From: Alteromonas sp. V450
GTDB taxonomy: Bacteria; Pseudomonadota; Gammaproteobacteria; Enterobacterales; Alteromonadaceae
Reading direction: 5' to 3'
Length of the DNA: 64,000 nt
Assembly: GCF_001885075.1 (NCBI RefSeq)
Contig: NZ_MODU01000004.1
Location: forward strand, 1,178,001 to 1,242,000
The translations under genes and the position numbers were made by a program. The notes under the pieces are model-generated. The model had not been told where the DNA came from. It saw nothing but the letters and a program-made list of their open reading frames with translations, and made no database searches. This document shows positions 8,559 through 16,977 of the stretch, piece by piece. Each line of letters begins with the position of its first letter. The first letter of the stretch is position 1.

Positions 8559-10376
8559 TTATTGATGAAGGTGGTCGTAAATTGTATCCGCCAATTCTGG
8601 GCTGATACCAGGTACGCTTGCAATTTCATCCTTGCTGGCCTTTTTAAGACCCTGTAATCCCCCCATGAATTTAAGCAACGTTTGTCTACGCTTAGCACCA
8701 ATACCAGGTATGCTTTCTAAACTAGAGGTGGTTTTCACTTTCTGGCGGCGGTTGCGGTGCCCGGTTATAGCGAACCGGTGCGATTCATCGCGAATATGCT
8801 GGATAAGGTGTAGGCCTGGCGAATGACTATCCATCGGTAGTACTTGATGACTACCCGCTAATATTAACGTTTCTAAACCCGGCTTACGGGTAGTGCCTTT
8901 AGCTACCCCCAATAACATCGGCTTTTTATCATGGGGCCAATCTTCAAAAAATGCTTCTGCTTGGGCAAGCTGGCCTTTACCGCCATCTATTAATAAAAGA
9001 TCGGGTATCTTTTGTACTTCTTTCACTGACTTATAGCGCCGTTTTAACGCCTGCGCCATAGCCGCATAGTCATCACCTGGGGTAATGCCTTCAATGTTAT
9101 AGCGACGGTAATCGCTTTTATGTGGCCCTTCACGATTGAAGACCACACAAGACGCCACGGTTTGCTGCCCAGACGTGTGAGAAATATCAAAACATTCCAT
9201 GCGTTGAATGGGTGTATCAACTTCCAGTGCCGCTTCTAAGTCCAGGTAACGAGCAAACACAGACTTTTGCTGGCTATATTGAGCATCTAGCGCAGTTTGC
9301 GCATTTGACTGTGCAAGCTGTAAATATTTGCGCTTTTCTTCCCTCGCTCCTTTGAAAAAGTGGACCTTATGCCCTGCTTCACTACCGAGCACGGCGGCAA
9401 TAGCCTCTTCATCACTTAACGCGTTGCTTAGCACTATTTGCTTAGGAATCACTTTGTTTCCGGCTAAATAGAACTGTAGAAAGAATGACTCGAACACTTC
9501 TTGCTCGTCGGCAGTGTTAGGTACTTTAGGAAAGTACGCTTTACTACCTAACAGCTGACCTTCTCGAATAAACATTACCTGAATACAGGCCATATTGCCT
9601 TTGAACGCAAAACCAAAGACATCCATTTCATCTTGTGTTCCGGCAACCCACTGTCGCTCTTGCACTTTACGTAATGCATTTATTTGGTCGCGGTAACGAG
9701 CGGCAGCTTCAAAATTTAGTGCCTCGCTGGCTTTTTCCATTTTTTCCACCAGCCCGCCAATGACTTGCTGGTTTTTACCTTTTAGAAATAATCGCGCAAA
9801 GTTGACCTGTTCTTTATATTCCTCATCGCTTACGTAGCCTTCAACACAGGGCGCACTGCAGCGCTGCATCTGGTATTGAAGGCAAGGTCTACTGCGCGCG
9901 CGGTAATAGCTGTCTTCGCACTGGCGCACTGGGAATATCCGCTGCATGGAGCGCAAGCTTTCCCGCACCGACCATGCGCTAGGGTATGGGCCAAAATATT
10001 CACCCTTTTTCTTTTGCGGACCGCGATGGAAAGAAAGACGTGGATGTTCGTGATCGGACAGGAAAATAAATGGATAGGATTTGTCATCACGCATTACCAC
10101 GTTGTAGCGCGGTTTGTATTTTTTAATAAAATTGTTTTCAAGCAAGAACGCTTCAGTCTCGCTGTTTACAACAGTGACGTCCATGTTCGCAATCTGACTG
10201 ACCAACGAACGGGTTTTTGCGTTATCAAGATTAGTTCGAAAATAACTCGATACACGCTTTTTAAGGTTTTTGGCTTTTCCTACGTAAATAACCTCTTCCT
10301 GACTATTGTACATGCGATACACGCCAGGTTGAGAGGTTAGATTCTTAAGAAATGCTGCTGAGTCGAATGCAGACAT
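8559..10376 (-). CDS. uvrC: UvrABC excinuclease subunit C
   Basis: UvrC makes both incisions in nucleotide excision repair. The 605-residue protein shows the N-terminal GIY-YIG nuclease (GVYRMY...VIYVGKAKNLKKRVSSYF), a cysteine cluster around CEDSYYRARSRPCLQYQM, a UVR domain near residues 205-240 (EKASEALNFEAAARYRDQI), the RNase-H-like endonuclease core (ECFDISHTSG, LLIDGGKGQL) and C-terminal helix-hairpin-helix repeats (SIPGIGAKRRQTLLKFMGG). It follows uvrY by 28 bases. Confidence 0.98.
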   Translation of the reverse strand: MSAFDSAAFLKNLTSQPGVYRMYNSQEEVIYVGKAKNLKKRVSSYFRTNLDNAKTRSLVSQIANMDVTVVNSETEAFLLENNFIKKYKPRYNVVMRDDKSYPFIFLSDHEHPRLSFHRGPQKKKGEYFGPYPSAWSVRESLRSMQRIFPVRQCEDSYYRARSRPCLQYQMQRCSAPCVEGYVSDEEYKEQVNFARLFLKGKNQQVIGGLVEKMEKASEALNFEAAARYRDQINALRKVQERQWVAGTQDEMDVFGFAFKGNMACIQVMFIREGQLLGSKAYFPKVPNTADEQEVFESFFLQFYLAGNKVIPKQIVLSNALSDEEAIAAVLGSEAGHKVHFFKGAREEKRKYLQLAQSNAQTALDAQYSQQKSVFARYLDLEAALEVDTPIQRMECFDISHTSGQQTVASCVVFNREGPHKSDYRRYNIEGITPGDDYAAMAQALKRRYKSVKEVQKIPDLLLIDGGKGQLAQAEAFFEDWPHDKKPMLLGVAKGTTRKPGLETLILAGSHQVLPMDSHSPGLHLIQHIRDESHRFAITGHRNRRQKVKTTSSLESIPGIGAKRRQTLLKFMGGLQGLKKASKDEIASVPGISPELADTIYDHLHQ

Positions 10377-10404
10377 AAATAATTTAATTCACGCGTGCTT
10401 GCGC

Positions 10405-11049
10405 TTAAAACGTGTTTGGGCTAATGAGCTTATGGCGATAAGCAAGGTGAGTAAGCTCAACTTCAGATTGCACACCTAACTTCTTAAACAAACGGTATTT
10501 ATACGTATTTACCGTTTTTGCATTGATACTTAGTTCTTGCGCAATGTCAACGACCTTTTGCCCTTGAGTCAATCGCATAGCAATATTTATCTCTCGGCTA
10601 GATAACTCGTCAAATGGATTATCTGACGTTGGCGACAATTTTCCTATGGCGATGCTATTAGCGACGTCGCTATCTACGTATTTTTGTCCCGCCGCTACTT
10701 TTCGTATTGCTAGGATAACTTCCTGTGGTTCTGCGTCTTTAGTGAGGAAGCCGTATGACCCCGCTTCCATTACCTGCATGGGTATTGGGCTTTCCTTATG
10801 CATAGAAACACAAATAACTCGTGTATTTTCAGACATACGAACGATCTTTCGTGTCGCTTCTAAACCACCGATGCCAGGCATGTTCACGTCCATGAGTACC
10901 ACATCCGGAGCATTTCTCCTGCACAGTTGAACTGCATCTTCACCATTTTTCGCCTCAGCGAGGATAGTAAAATCGTCAACATCTTCCAGAATTCGGCGTA
11001 TCCCTGTTCTGACCAAATCATGATCGTCTGCTAGGATTATTTTTATCAC
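10405..11049 (-). CDS. uvrY: UvrY/GacA-type LuxR-family response regulator
   Basis: The 214-residue protein has a receiver domain (D8-D9, phosphoacceptor Asp54 in VLMDVNMPG, Ser82, Lys104) and a C-terminal LuxR-type helix-turn-helix (LSSREINIAMRLTQG...ELSINAKTVNTYKYRL). Together with its position directly upstream of uvrC this marks it as UvrY/GacA, the partner of the BarA/GacS kinase, which activates CsrB-type small RNAs. Neither barA nor the small RNAs are in the window. An inverted repeat lies in its upstream region. Confidence 0.95.
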   Translation of the reverse strand: MIKIILADDHDLVRTGIRRILEDVDDFTILAEAKNGEDAVQLCRRNAPDVVLMDVNMPGIGGLEATRKIVRMSENTRVICVSMHKESPIPMQVMEAGSYGFLTKDAEPQEVILAIRKVAAGQKYVDSDVANSIAIGKLSPTSDNPFDELSSREINIAMRLTQGQKVVDIAQELSINAKTVNTYKYRLFKKLGVQSEVELTHLAYRHKLISPNTF

Positions 11050-11062
11050 TCTAGTATCTCAC

Positions 11063-11149
11063 TGACTTCAGTTTAACTTACTTTAAATCTAAGGTGGTGT
11101 TCGAACTACGCTTTTTTAGCAACGACCACCCTAAATAATACTGAAGTCA
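11063..11149. repeat. Long imperfect inverted repeat upstream of uvrY
   Basis: TGACTTCAGT at 11063-11072 is matched by its exact complement ACTGAAGTCA at 11140-11149, and inside these lies GGTGGT (11093-11098) against ACCACC (11125-11130). The pairs are nested and could form one interrupted hairpin in the uvrY leader or a pair of protein sites. There is no clear U tract, so it is not a typical terminator of the upstream pirin gene. Confidence 0.5.
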
Positions 11150-11242
11150 TCATACCATGTGTTTTGAATTCTTGTAGCGTTGATGCAGTGCTATCGAACA
11201 AATAATTGCATTTTCAGCCGTCATACGATTTTAGATTAAACG

Positions 11243-11980
11243 CTAGGCGGGTAATTCGAACCATAAAGCGATGAGCTGACTTTGTGCATGTATCGTAATC
11301 TCATCATTGTTAAAAATACCGACGGCATCACCTTTTCCAAGTGCGATACTGTTTTTTTCACTTTTCACGGTTATTAGTGCGCTGCCACTTACCACATGTA
11401 GATATCCGCTTCGCTCATTGGTTTGCAAAGCAACAGTGTCGTCGGTAGGCAAATTCAAGCGACTAATCGACGCATCTTGTTTTATGACCAGTGACCCTTT
11501 TCTGCCATCATTACTCACCAGTAATTCCAATCTATCTGATGCGCCGTGTGCTTGTGCATTTATATCATTACGTCCAAACGTTTTTTGAGCGTAGCTTGGC
11601 TCACCACCCTTTCTGTCGGGAACAATCCAAATTTGAAGAAAGTTGACGTCTTCTTCGGTGGATGCATTAAACTCCGAGTGCATTATACCGCGCCCTGCAC
11701 TCATAACCTGAATGTCACCTTCTGGCACCACGTATTCATTACCGGAACTGTCTTTATGCTTAAGTGCGCCACTTACTACGTACGATACAATTTCCATATC
11801 TCTATGGCCGTGGGTTTCAAAACCACGACCAGGTGATACCACATCGTCGTTGATAACACGTAATGCTGAAAAACCCATATGCTTAGGGTCGAAATAGTGT
11901 CCAAACGAAAAGCTGTGTCGGCTCGTTAGCCAACCTAAATTCACGTTTCCCCTTTCGTTTGCTTTTCTCAAATATATCAT
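11243..11980 (-). CDS. Pirin-family cupin protein (YhhW-like)
   Basis: The 245-residue protein is a two-cupin pirin. The N-terminal metal-binding cupin contains HSFSFGHYFDP, FETHGHRDMEIVSYV and an HSE following SAGRGIM, giving the three-His/one-Glu pattern of pirins. Some homologues have quercetin 2,3-dioxygenase activity in vitro; others act as redox-sensitive cofactors, so the in-cell role is open. A GAGGA lies seven bases before the ATG. It sits between the ovothiol-type genes and uvrY but is separated from each by 190 bases or so. Confidence 0.85.
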   Translation of the reverse strand: MIYLRKANERGNVNLGWLTSRHSFSFGHYFDPKHMGFSALRVINDDVVSPGRGFETHGHRDMEIVSYVVSGALKHKDSSGNEYVVPEGDIQVMSAGRGIMHSEFNASTEEDVNFLQIWIVPDRKGGEPSYAQKTFGRNDINAQAHGASDRLELLVSNDGRKGSLVIKQDASISRLNLPTDDTVALQTNERSGYLHVVSGSALITVKSEKNSIALGKGDAVGIFNNDEITIHAQSQLIALWFELPA

Positions 11981-12082
11981 TTTGCGTTCCTCGTACCGCT
12001 AGCCAAAAACCTGCTTCTTTAAGTCACAAGGTAAAACGTGACTCCATTGAAGATTCGATATCGGCTAATTACTCTTGGACCC

Positions 12083-12111
12083 ATTTTAATTCCTTTAAAA
12101 AGAATTAAAAT
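12083..12111. repeat. Perfect 10-bp AT-rich inverted repeat
   Basis: ATTTTAATTC (12083-12092) and GAATTAAAAT (12102-12111) are exact complements separated by nine bases. The element lies between the candidate ovoB and the pirin gene, on the upstream side of pirin. It could be a regulator site or a weak hairpin at the end of the upstream transcript. Confidence 0.5.
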
Positions 12112-12177
12112 GCGAGATATTTGAGCCTATCGTTCTATTTATTAGAACTATAAGATGAGATATCGACGAAATAATCG

Positions 12178-13665
12178 CTAGACGTTAAAGCATATCCGCT
12201 GCAGCGCAGTTTCTATTGCTATTGGATGGCAAGCCAAATTAAGCCTGATGTGATGCGGCGAACCAAAGGGTGAACCATCGTTACCAATAACGCCTCGCTC
12301 TATACACTCTTGTACGCTATTCACAGGTGAATACTGAAGAGGTGGATGGTAATTTTGCCTTGAGGAGTGTTTATCCCAATTACCCACTGTTTTTACATGT
12401 GAAGAAAATGAAGAAAGATCTAGCCACAAAAAGTAGCCAGCGTTCCCCATTGTGTATTTTACTTGTATGCCATAATGTTCAAAAAAGCGTCTAACAAGCT
12501 TTCTGTTAAAGCTTAGGGCATTTTTTACGGTGTCTAACCAAGCACAACCTTTTTCGTAAGCAGCAATAAGCGCCACTTTACCAAGATGACTCGCGTTGAG
12601 GTGACGGGCATTAATCGCTTGAGCAAACCTTTCCCTTGTAATTTGGTCTTTTATAATGGCATACGATGCGCCGGGAATACTCGCTAAATTAAAGGCTTTT
12701 GAAACACTATTAATATGGATGATGCGTGGCAAGGCGGCAGCAATATCGTTTGCGTATTCATCAATGCCATCCTCTACGCTACTTTGCGCGCCAAACATTG
12801 GAATGTCCGATGGCTCATTGGATGAGTTAAACGCAAATTCACTATGCACTTCATCAGTAATTAACAAAATATTGTACTGCGCACAGAAATCTATAATTGT
12901 TTTCTGATCTTTCTCATTTAACACGGTGCCGGTAGGATTGTTGGGGTGGCACAAAACAAAAGCTGCTGCCGTTTTGTCCAACGCATTAACATCTATACCG
13001 GCACTGTTTTCGTCTACACCATGAGTTAGTGTATGTTTATGAAGATTGGTAGTCGGCTCTTCAGGTAATTTACCCTCAACGGAACATTGCGGCTGTAATA
13101 GTGGAAGGTACAAAGGCTGTAAGGCGTTGTTTTTAATCGACTCGGTTAAAGGTGAATAGGTAGGTGTAAGTACCATAACCTTTTGTCCAGGCTCACAAAA
13201 TGTTCGAAGCGCCACGTCTACTGCGCCTATTACACTGGCCACATCAACTACATCAGTATGCACTACCCTAGACTTGCTGTATTTTAGTATATTGTGATTG
13301 TATCGCTTGGCGACTGCTTCTCCGATACCGAGAGATTGATAGCCATATGTAGTGCCAAGGTTTTGAGTGATCGCATTGAGAATGTCGTCACAAGGCGGTA
13401 TGTCCATATCCGCTATCCACATGGGAATAGGTTCCTGCTTCGACGATTTCTCAGTAGCTTCGACCGAAGACGCACCTTCAAAACGAGATATCGCCGAATA
13501 CTTAAGTCGGCTTTGGTCAAGCTTCAACTGAGCAGGCGTCTGCCATACATCCCTATATGGCAAAAATTCACGTTGAAGCGCATTAAATACGGAAAAACGT
13601 TTTGGCGCTTCGTTCACCTGCTCACAAACCTCTCCGTTGACTTTTTCATTAATAAACATGCTCAT
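12178..13665 (-). CDS. PatB/MalY-family PLP-dependent C-S lyase, candidate OvoB
   Basis: This fold-type I PLP enzyme belongs to the MalY/PatB group of C-S beta-lyases. I see the family segment PMWIADMDIPPCDDI, the HPNNPTG asparagine loop, the aspartate that contacts the pyridine nitrogen in LLITDEVHSEFAF, the Schiff-base lysine in INSVSKAFNLA (about residue 323) and the carboxylate-binding arginine in IRLNLACH. At about 495 residues it is roughly 100 longer than typical members, with an N-terminal extension and insertions near 193-232 and 290-312. It follows ovoA on the same strand with a gap of about 115 bases. Ovothiol synthesis needs a PLP C-S lyase (OvoB) after OvoA, so OvoB is the best inference. 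The start is uncertain: ATGs at 13665 and 13659, TTG at 13671, none with a strong ribosome site. Confidence 0.78.
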   Translation of the reverse strand: MSMFINEKVNGEVCEQVNEAPKRFSVFNALQREFLPYRDVWQTPAQLKLDQSRLKYSAISRFEGASSVEATEKSSKQEPIPMWIADMDIPPCDDILNAITQNLGTTYGYQSLGIGEAVAKRYNHNILKYSKSRVVHTDVVDVASVIGAVDVALRTFCEPGQKVMVLTPTYSPLTESIKNNALQPLYLPLLQPQCSVEGKLPEEPTTNLHKHTLTHGVDENSAGIDVNALDKTAAAFVLCHPNNPTGTVLNEKDQKTIIDFCAQYNILLITDEVHSEFAFNSSNEPSDIPMFGAQSSVEDGIDEYANDIAAALPRIIHINSVSKAFNLASIPGASYAIIKDQITRERFAQAINARHLNASHLGKVALIAAYEKGCAWLDTVKNALSFNRKLVRRFFEHYGIQVKYTMGNAGYFLWLDLSSFSSHVKTVGNWDKHSSRQNYHPPLQYSPVNSVQECIERGVIGNDGSPFGSPHHIRLNLACHPIAIETALQRICFNV

Positions 13666-13780
13666 GAGCAACGCTTATTTAAACAACCATTGCATAATAC
13701 GCCCATATCTTAAAGCTGGTACATAACGTCACGTTGTTCGCTTTTTAATTAGCTTAAGCAACGCGGCGCCACCTACTCAA

Positions 13781-15898
13781 CTAAACGTCTTTCACCTTTT
13801 CAAACACGTTAAATTCTGAAAGCGTGTGTTGATATTTACGCTTAGTTTCGCGAATAACAAACGGTATCTCGACCGGCTCTCCAACGCGTTTAAAGTCATT
13901 TCCTAACGCATTTTCTAACGCTTGGGTAGAGCTAAGTGTTTCTCCATTTTCATCTTTATAACCGCCCAACCACTCATTTTTCTCAGTGTATTCTTCTAAC
14001 CAAGTGAACGGGCTGGCAACAATAAGTAGGCCGCCTTTGTTTAAGCGTTTTGCCATGTCAGCAAGTACTTTTTTCGGGCTGTACACTCTATCTATTAAGT
14101 TGCCCATAAAAATAAGATCGTACCCTGTAAACTGCGGCTTCAAGTTACACGCATCGCCTTGTGCAAAAGCAACCTTTTCCGCACTTTCCGCTAACCCTAA
14201 CGACGACAGTTTACGCGCCTTAAACGACGTTAATTCACCTTCTTCAATCAGGTTATAGCGAATTTCACCTCGTTCTTGCATATCAAAAGCTGTTTTAATG
14301 AAGCGAGCAGAAAAATCGATACCATCGACATGATCGAAGTATTTTGCAAGTTCAAAGGTAGACCGACCAACGGCACAGCCAAGGTCTAACGCTTTAACGT
14401 GCTGTCGCTCACCCATAGCATCAATACAGAACTGCGCACTGGCTTTAGCAAAATTAGGCACGCCGTAATATTCATCACCGTAGTGGAACTCGCTGTATTG
14501 GGATACCTGGGTATCGCTCTCATAATCAAAATCGTTCACTGCTATAACTCGCTTCCCTTGAACATATCTAAATCCGGCATGCTGGAAGAAATGACGCCTA
14601 AATGCGTAACGGCTATCTTTCATTGCCTCATTGCCCGTAGACACCCAACTTCCCCCTTTTATGAGGTTATGCTTATTATCGAATGTTGGTGTAGTGAAAT
14701 CATCATACAGAGGATGAACTTTAAAGCCCTCAAACGGATAGATGGGTGTTTCTGTCCATTGCCATACGTTGCCAACGACATCATAAAACTCGCCGGACTT
14801 ATTTACATTAACAGGTTCACTCGACGCATATTTTTGTAGCGCTACGTTGAATCCTTCGCCATATACAGTTTGTGTTATACCCGCCTGCTGACGTAACGCT
14901 TGCCATTCGTTTTCAGTAGGAAGACGAATAAGCTCACCTGTTTTTTCACTCAAGTAGTTACAAAACGCTTTCGCCTCATGATAATTCACATCAACTGGCC
15001 AATCTAAAGGCAATGGATGCTCTTCAAGCATACTGCGATACGCATAGTCTTCGCCCTTTTTTATCCAAAAGACAGGGTGCTGTGCCTGTGTATATTCACG
15101 CCACTTATTGCCTTCACCTTCCCAGTATTTTGCGTTGTTGTAACCACCATCTTTCACAAACGATAAATACTCACCATTACTTACAAGAAATTTAGACGCA
15201 CTAAACTCGCTAACGGATTCTTGCTGAGCACCATATTCATTGTCCCAACCGTAATAAGCACTATCCCACGATTTATCGTTTATTACTTTCTGCGCCGGAA
15301 CAGACACTAAAACATTGGCCTCTAACGCTTTAGCATTAGTTTGCATAGTGTTACATGCAGGCCATTCTGGGCAGGCGCGTACCGATGCAATGGGTAGCTG
15401 TCTGATTAGAACAGATGAGGTTTCTAAATGAATACGTTCATGCTCTATTCCCATAACAACGGGCCACATTGGACTTTCCCAGTCAATAGGCATGCTGAAA
15501 GACATTGTATCTATTAAATCGCATACCAATGTGCGCACTTGATTACGATATTGACGCACCTCTTCCACCTTCGGCCAGTCGTAATTTGCGTCATTGAGAT
15601 CATCCCAACTCATTTCATCAACACCAATGGCAAATAGCGATTCAAATTTTGGGTTAATGCGCTCGTTTATTGCCTTAGACAGTACTAATTTATTAATAAA
15701 GAAAGTAGCAGTATGACCAAAGTAAAAAATTAAAGGGTGGCGCAGTTTTTCTGGACGTTGATAAAAAACATCATCGTTGGCAAGACAAGAAAATAGTGAT
15801 TCGTATGTATTGAAGGAATCTAAGAAATACGCCTTTATTTCCTGTCTTTTTTGATCATCGGTTCCATCCCGTAAATTAAGTGTGGGCATTGCCTGCAT
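13781..15898 (-). CDS. ovoA: 5-histidylcysteine sulfoxide synthase / mercaptohistidine N-methyltransferase
   Basis: OvoA joins cysteine to C5 of histidine with iron and O2 and, through its C-terminal domain, N-methylates the mercaptohistidine to give ovothiol A. The 705-residue product has a DinB-like domain with the iron-binding HX3HXE motif (H153, H157, E159 in GIEHERIHLET) and a probable first ligand His62, then an FGE-sulfatase-like domain (RLPTENEWQAL, VVGNVWQWTETP, KGGSWVSTGNE), then a class I methyltransferase domain beginning ALDLGCAVGRSTFEL. I start at the ATG at 15898 because GAGAGG lies just before it; the frame is open to 15961. The PLP lyase gene follows. Confidence 0.93.
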   Translation of the reverse strand: MQAMPTLNLRDGTDDQKRQEIKAYFLDSFNTYESLFSCLANDDVFYQRPEKLRHPLIFYFGHTATFFINKLVLSKAINERINPKFESLFAIGVDEMSWDDLNDANYDWPKVEEVRQYRNQVRTLVCDLIDTMSFSMPIDWESPMWPVVMGIEHERIHLETSSVLIRQLPIASVRACPEWPACNTMQTNAKALEANVLVSVPAQKVINDKSWDSAYYGWDNEYGAQQESVSEFSASKFLVSNGEYLSFVKDGGYNNAKYWEGEGNKWREYTQAQHPVFWIKKGEDYAYRSMLEEHPLPLDWPVDVNYHEAKAFCNYLSEKTGELIRLPTENEWQALRQQAGITQTVYGEGFNVALQKYASSEPVNVNKSGEFYDVVGNVWQWTETPIYPFEGFKVHPLYDDFTTPTFDNKHNLIKGGSWVSTGNEAMKDSRYAFRRHFFQHAGFRYVQGKRVIAVNDFDYESDTQVSQYSEFHYGDEYYGVPNFAKASAQFCIDAMGERQHVKALDLGCAVGRSTFELAKYFDHVDGIDFSARFIKTAFDMQERGEIRYNLIEEGELTSFKARKLSSLGLAESAEKVAFAQGDACNLKPQFTGYDLIFMGNLIDRVYSPKKVLADMAKRLNKGGLLIVASPFTWLEEYTEKNEWLGGYKDENGETLSSTQALENALGNDFKRVGEPVEIPFVIRETKRKYQHTLSEFNVFEKVKDV

Positions 15899-16009
15899 AA
15901 TGTCCTCTCGAATTCTTTTTATAACCACCAACTGCGTAGGACCAGCGAAACGTGCAAGCACGAATGACGCTTTTAAATGCCGTAATGATTTCAGTTGATT
16001 ATTAACCTT

Positions 16010-16037
16010 TTTATATATATCAAGCTTTTGTGAACAA
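16010..16037 (-). promoter_or_regulatory. Possible sigma-70 promoter for ovoA
   Basis: On the minus strand TTGTTC and TATAAA are separated by 16 bases, about 110 bases upstream of the ovoA start. The surrounding sequence is AT-rich, so the match could be chance. Confidence 0.35.
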
Positions 16038-16119
16038 AGCGCGACACAGATAGGTTTTTATGAAATGTTCTGTAATTACAAGATACAGACAGGAAGAGAT
16101 CAGAAAATATTTCAAACAT

Positions 16120-16148
16120 AAAAAAACCCGCAACTAAGTGCGGGTTTT
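16120..16148 (-). terminator. Rho-independent terminator of the downstream tRNA-Ser copy
   Basis: On the minus strand AAAACCCGCA pairs with TGCGGGTTTT around a six-base loop and is followed by a run of T, about ten bases after the tRNA CCA end. A nearly identical terminator follows the second tRNA-Ser copy. Confidence 0.88.
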
Positions 16149-16155
16149 CGTAATA

Positions 16156-16247
16156 TGGCGGAGAGTGAGGGATTCGAACCCCCGGTGGGTTTGACCCCAC
16201 GTCTGATTTCAAGTCAGGTGCATTAAACCGGGCTCTGCCAACTCTCC
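16156..16247 (-). tRNA. tRNA-Ser (anticodon UGA), copy 1
   Basis: The minus strand folds as a 92-base tRNA with acceptor GGAGAGT/ACTCTCC, an anticodon loop CTTGAAA (anticodon TGA), a long variable arm, the T arm GGGGGTTCGAATCCC and an encoded GCCA end. It is identical over the whole gene to the copy at 16647-16738. E. coli serT, also Ser(UGA), likewise sits next to yccA. Confidence 0.95.
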
Positions 16248-16260
16248 TGAAGTGACGCTT

Positions 16261-16288
16261 ATCTTAATGATTTACGTGACGCTGTAAA
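16261..16288 (-). promoter_or_regulatory. Promoter of tRNA-Ser copy 1
   Basis: On the minus strand TTTACA, a 16-base spacer and TAAGAT lie 14 bases upstream of the tRNA. The same -35, spacing and -10 occur before copy 2, although much of the spacer differs, which supports both as working promoters. Confidence 0.75.
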
Positions 16289-16610
16289 GCACTAATTTCA
16301 ATTAAATCAATCAACTGGTGAAATATTCACCTTTTCGCAAGAATAATAACCATCTTGGTAGAAAATGGCCTGCGTACTCATTATTTAAAAACACTATTAG
16401 CGTTAACCTACTATAAATGCACGTAAAACATAAAACGAAGTTTTAAAAGCGATTGAAGTTCTCACTCAAAAGTTCTCATTAGGTATTCTATGCACGTCGA
16501 CAGTTCATGATGCCAAAATGATAATGTTCGTTTAGCTTTGAACAACATAGTTTTGCGTAGGTTTCACTCTTTGCTATAACCATATACTAAAGCGAGTAAA
16601 TTTAGCCCAT
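16289..16610. other. Spacer between the two tRNA-Ser units, no gene seen
   Basis: These 320 AT-rich bases hold no convincing coding frame or RNA fold. They separate the two tRNA-Ser units, each of which has its own promoter and terminator, so the spacer need not be transcribed. Confidence 0.5.
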
Positions 16611-16640
16611 AAAAAAACCCGCAACAATGTGCGGGTTTTT
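16611..16640 (-). terminator. Rho-independent terminator of tRNA-Ser copy 2
   Basis: On the minus strand AAAACCCGCA... pairs with TGCGGGTTTT and runs into a T tract of seven. Stem and flanks are nearly the same as the terminator of copy 1; only the loop differs. Confidence 0.88.
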
Positions 16641-16646
16641 CGTATT

Positions 16647-16738
16647 TGGCGGAGAGTGAGGGATTCGAACCCCCGGTGGGTTTGACCCCACGTCTGATTT
16701 CAAGTCAGGTGCATTAAACCGGGCTCTGCCAACTCTCC
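16647..16738 (-). tRNA. tRNA-Ser (anticodon UGA), copy 2
   Basis: This is a second 92-base tRNA-Ser(UGA) gene, the same sequence as copy 1 and in the same orientation. Similarity continues into both flanks: the promoter region on one side and the terminator stem on the other. This is a tandem duplication of a whole transcription unit. Confidence 0.95.
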
Positions 16739-16751
16739 TGAAGTGCTGCGT

Positions 16752-16779
16752 ATCTTAATGATATTTTTATGACTGTAAA
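16752..16779 (-). promoter_or_regulatory. Promoter of tRNA-Ser copy 2
   Basis: TTTACA, a 16-base AT-rich spacer and TAAGAT on the minus strand lie at the same distance from the tRNA as in copy 1. Confidence 0.75.
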
Positions 16780-16977
16780 GCGAAAAATTAAAAAAGTTGT
16801 CTAAGTGCCGAGATTTCAATCAAATAAGCGGTTTAGCACGTATGAGAGATGTTTTTATATTCATCTGACACCATTTTCATCTGAAACTACTTGAAAATGG
16901 GAACTAAAACCCATACAACATACACTAAATAATTGTGTACCATTTTGGTCATATCATAAGTCCTGTTGGAGGAAACA

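Noticed and set aside
9876..10340. Open frame of 154 codons on the plus strand inside uvrC
   Set aside because: It lies wholly antisense to the conserved GIY-YIG part of uvrC, has no ribosome site and resembles no family.
14399..14839. Open frame of 146 codons on the plus strand inside ovoA
   Set aside because: It is the complement of the conserved FGE-like domain and has no ribosome site or recognisable content.
16120..16779. tRNA-Ser duplication as an integrated element boundary
   Set aside because: Two tRNA copies can mark phage or island integration, but the 320-base spacer holds no integrase or cargo, and both copies keep full promoters, so simple tandem duplication explains it better.
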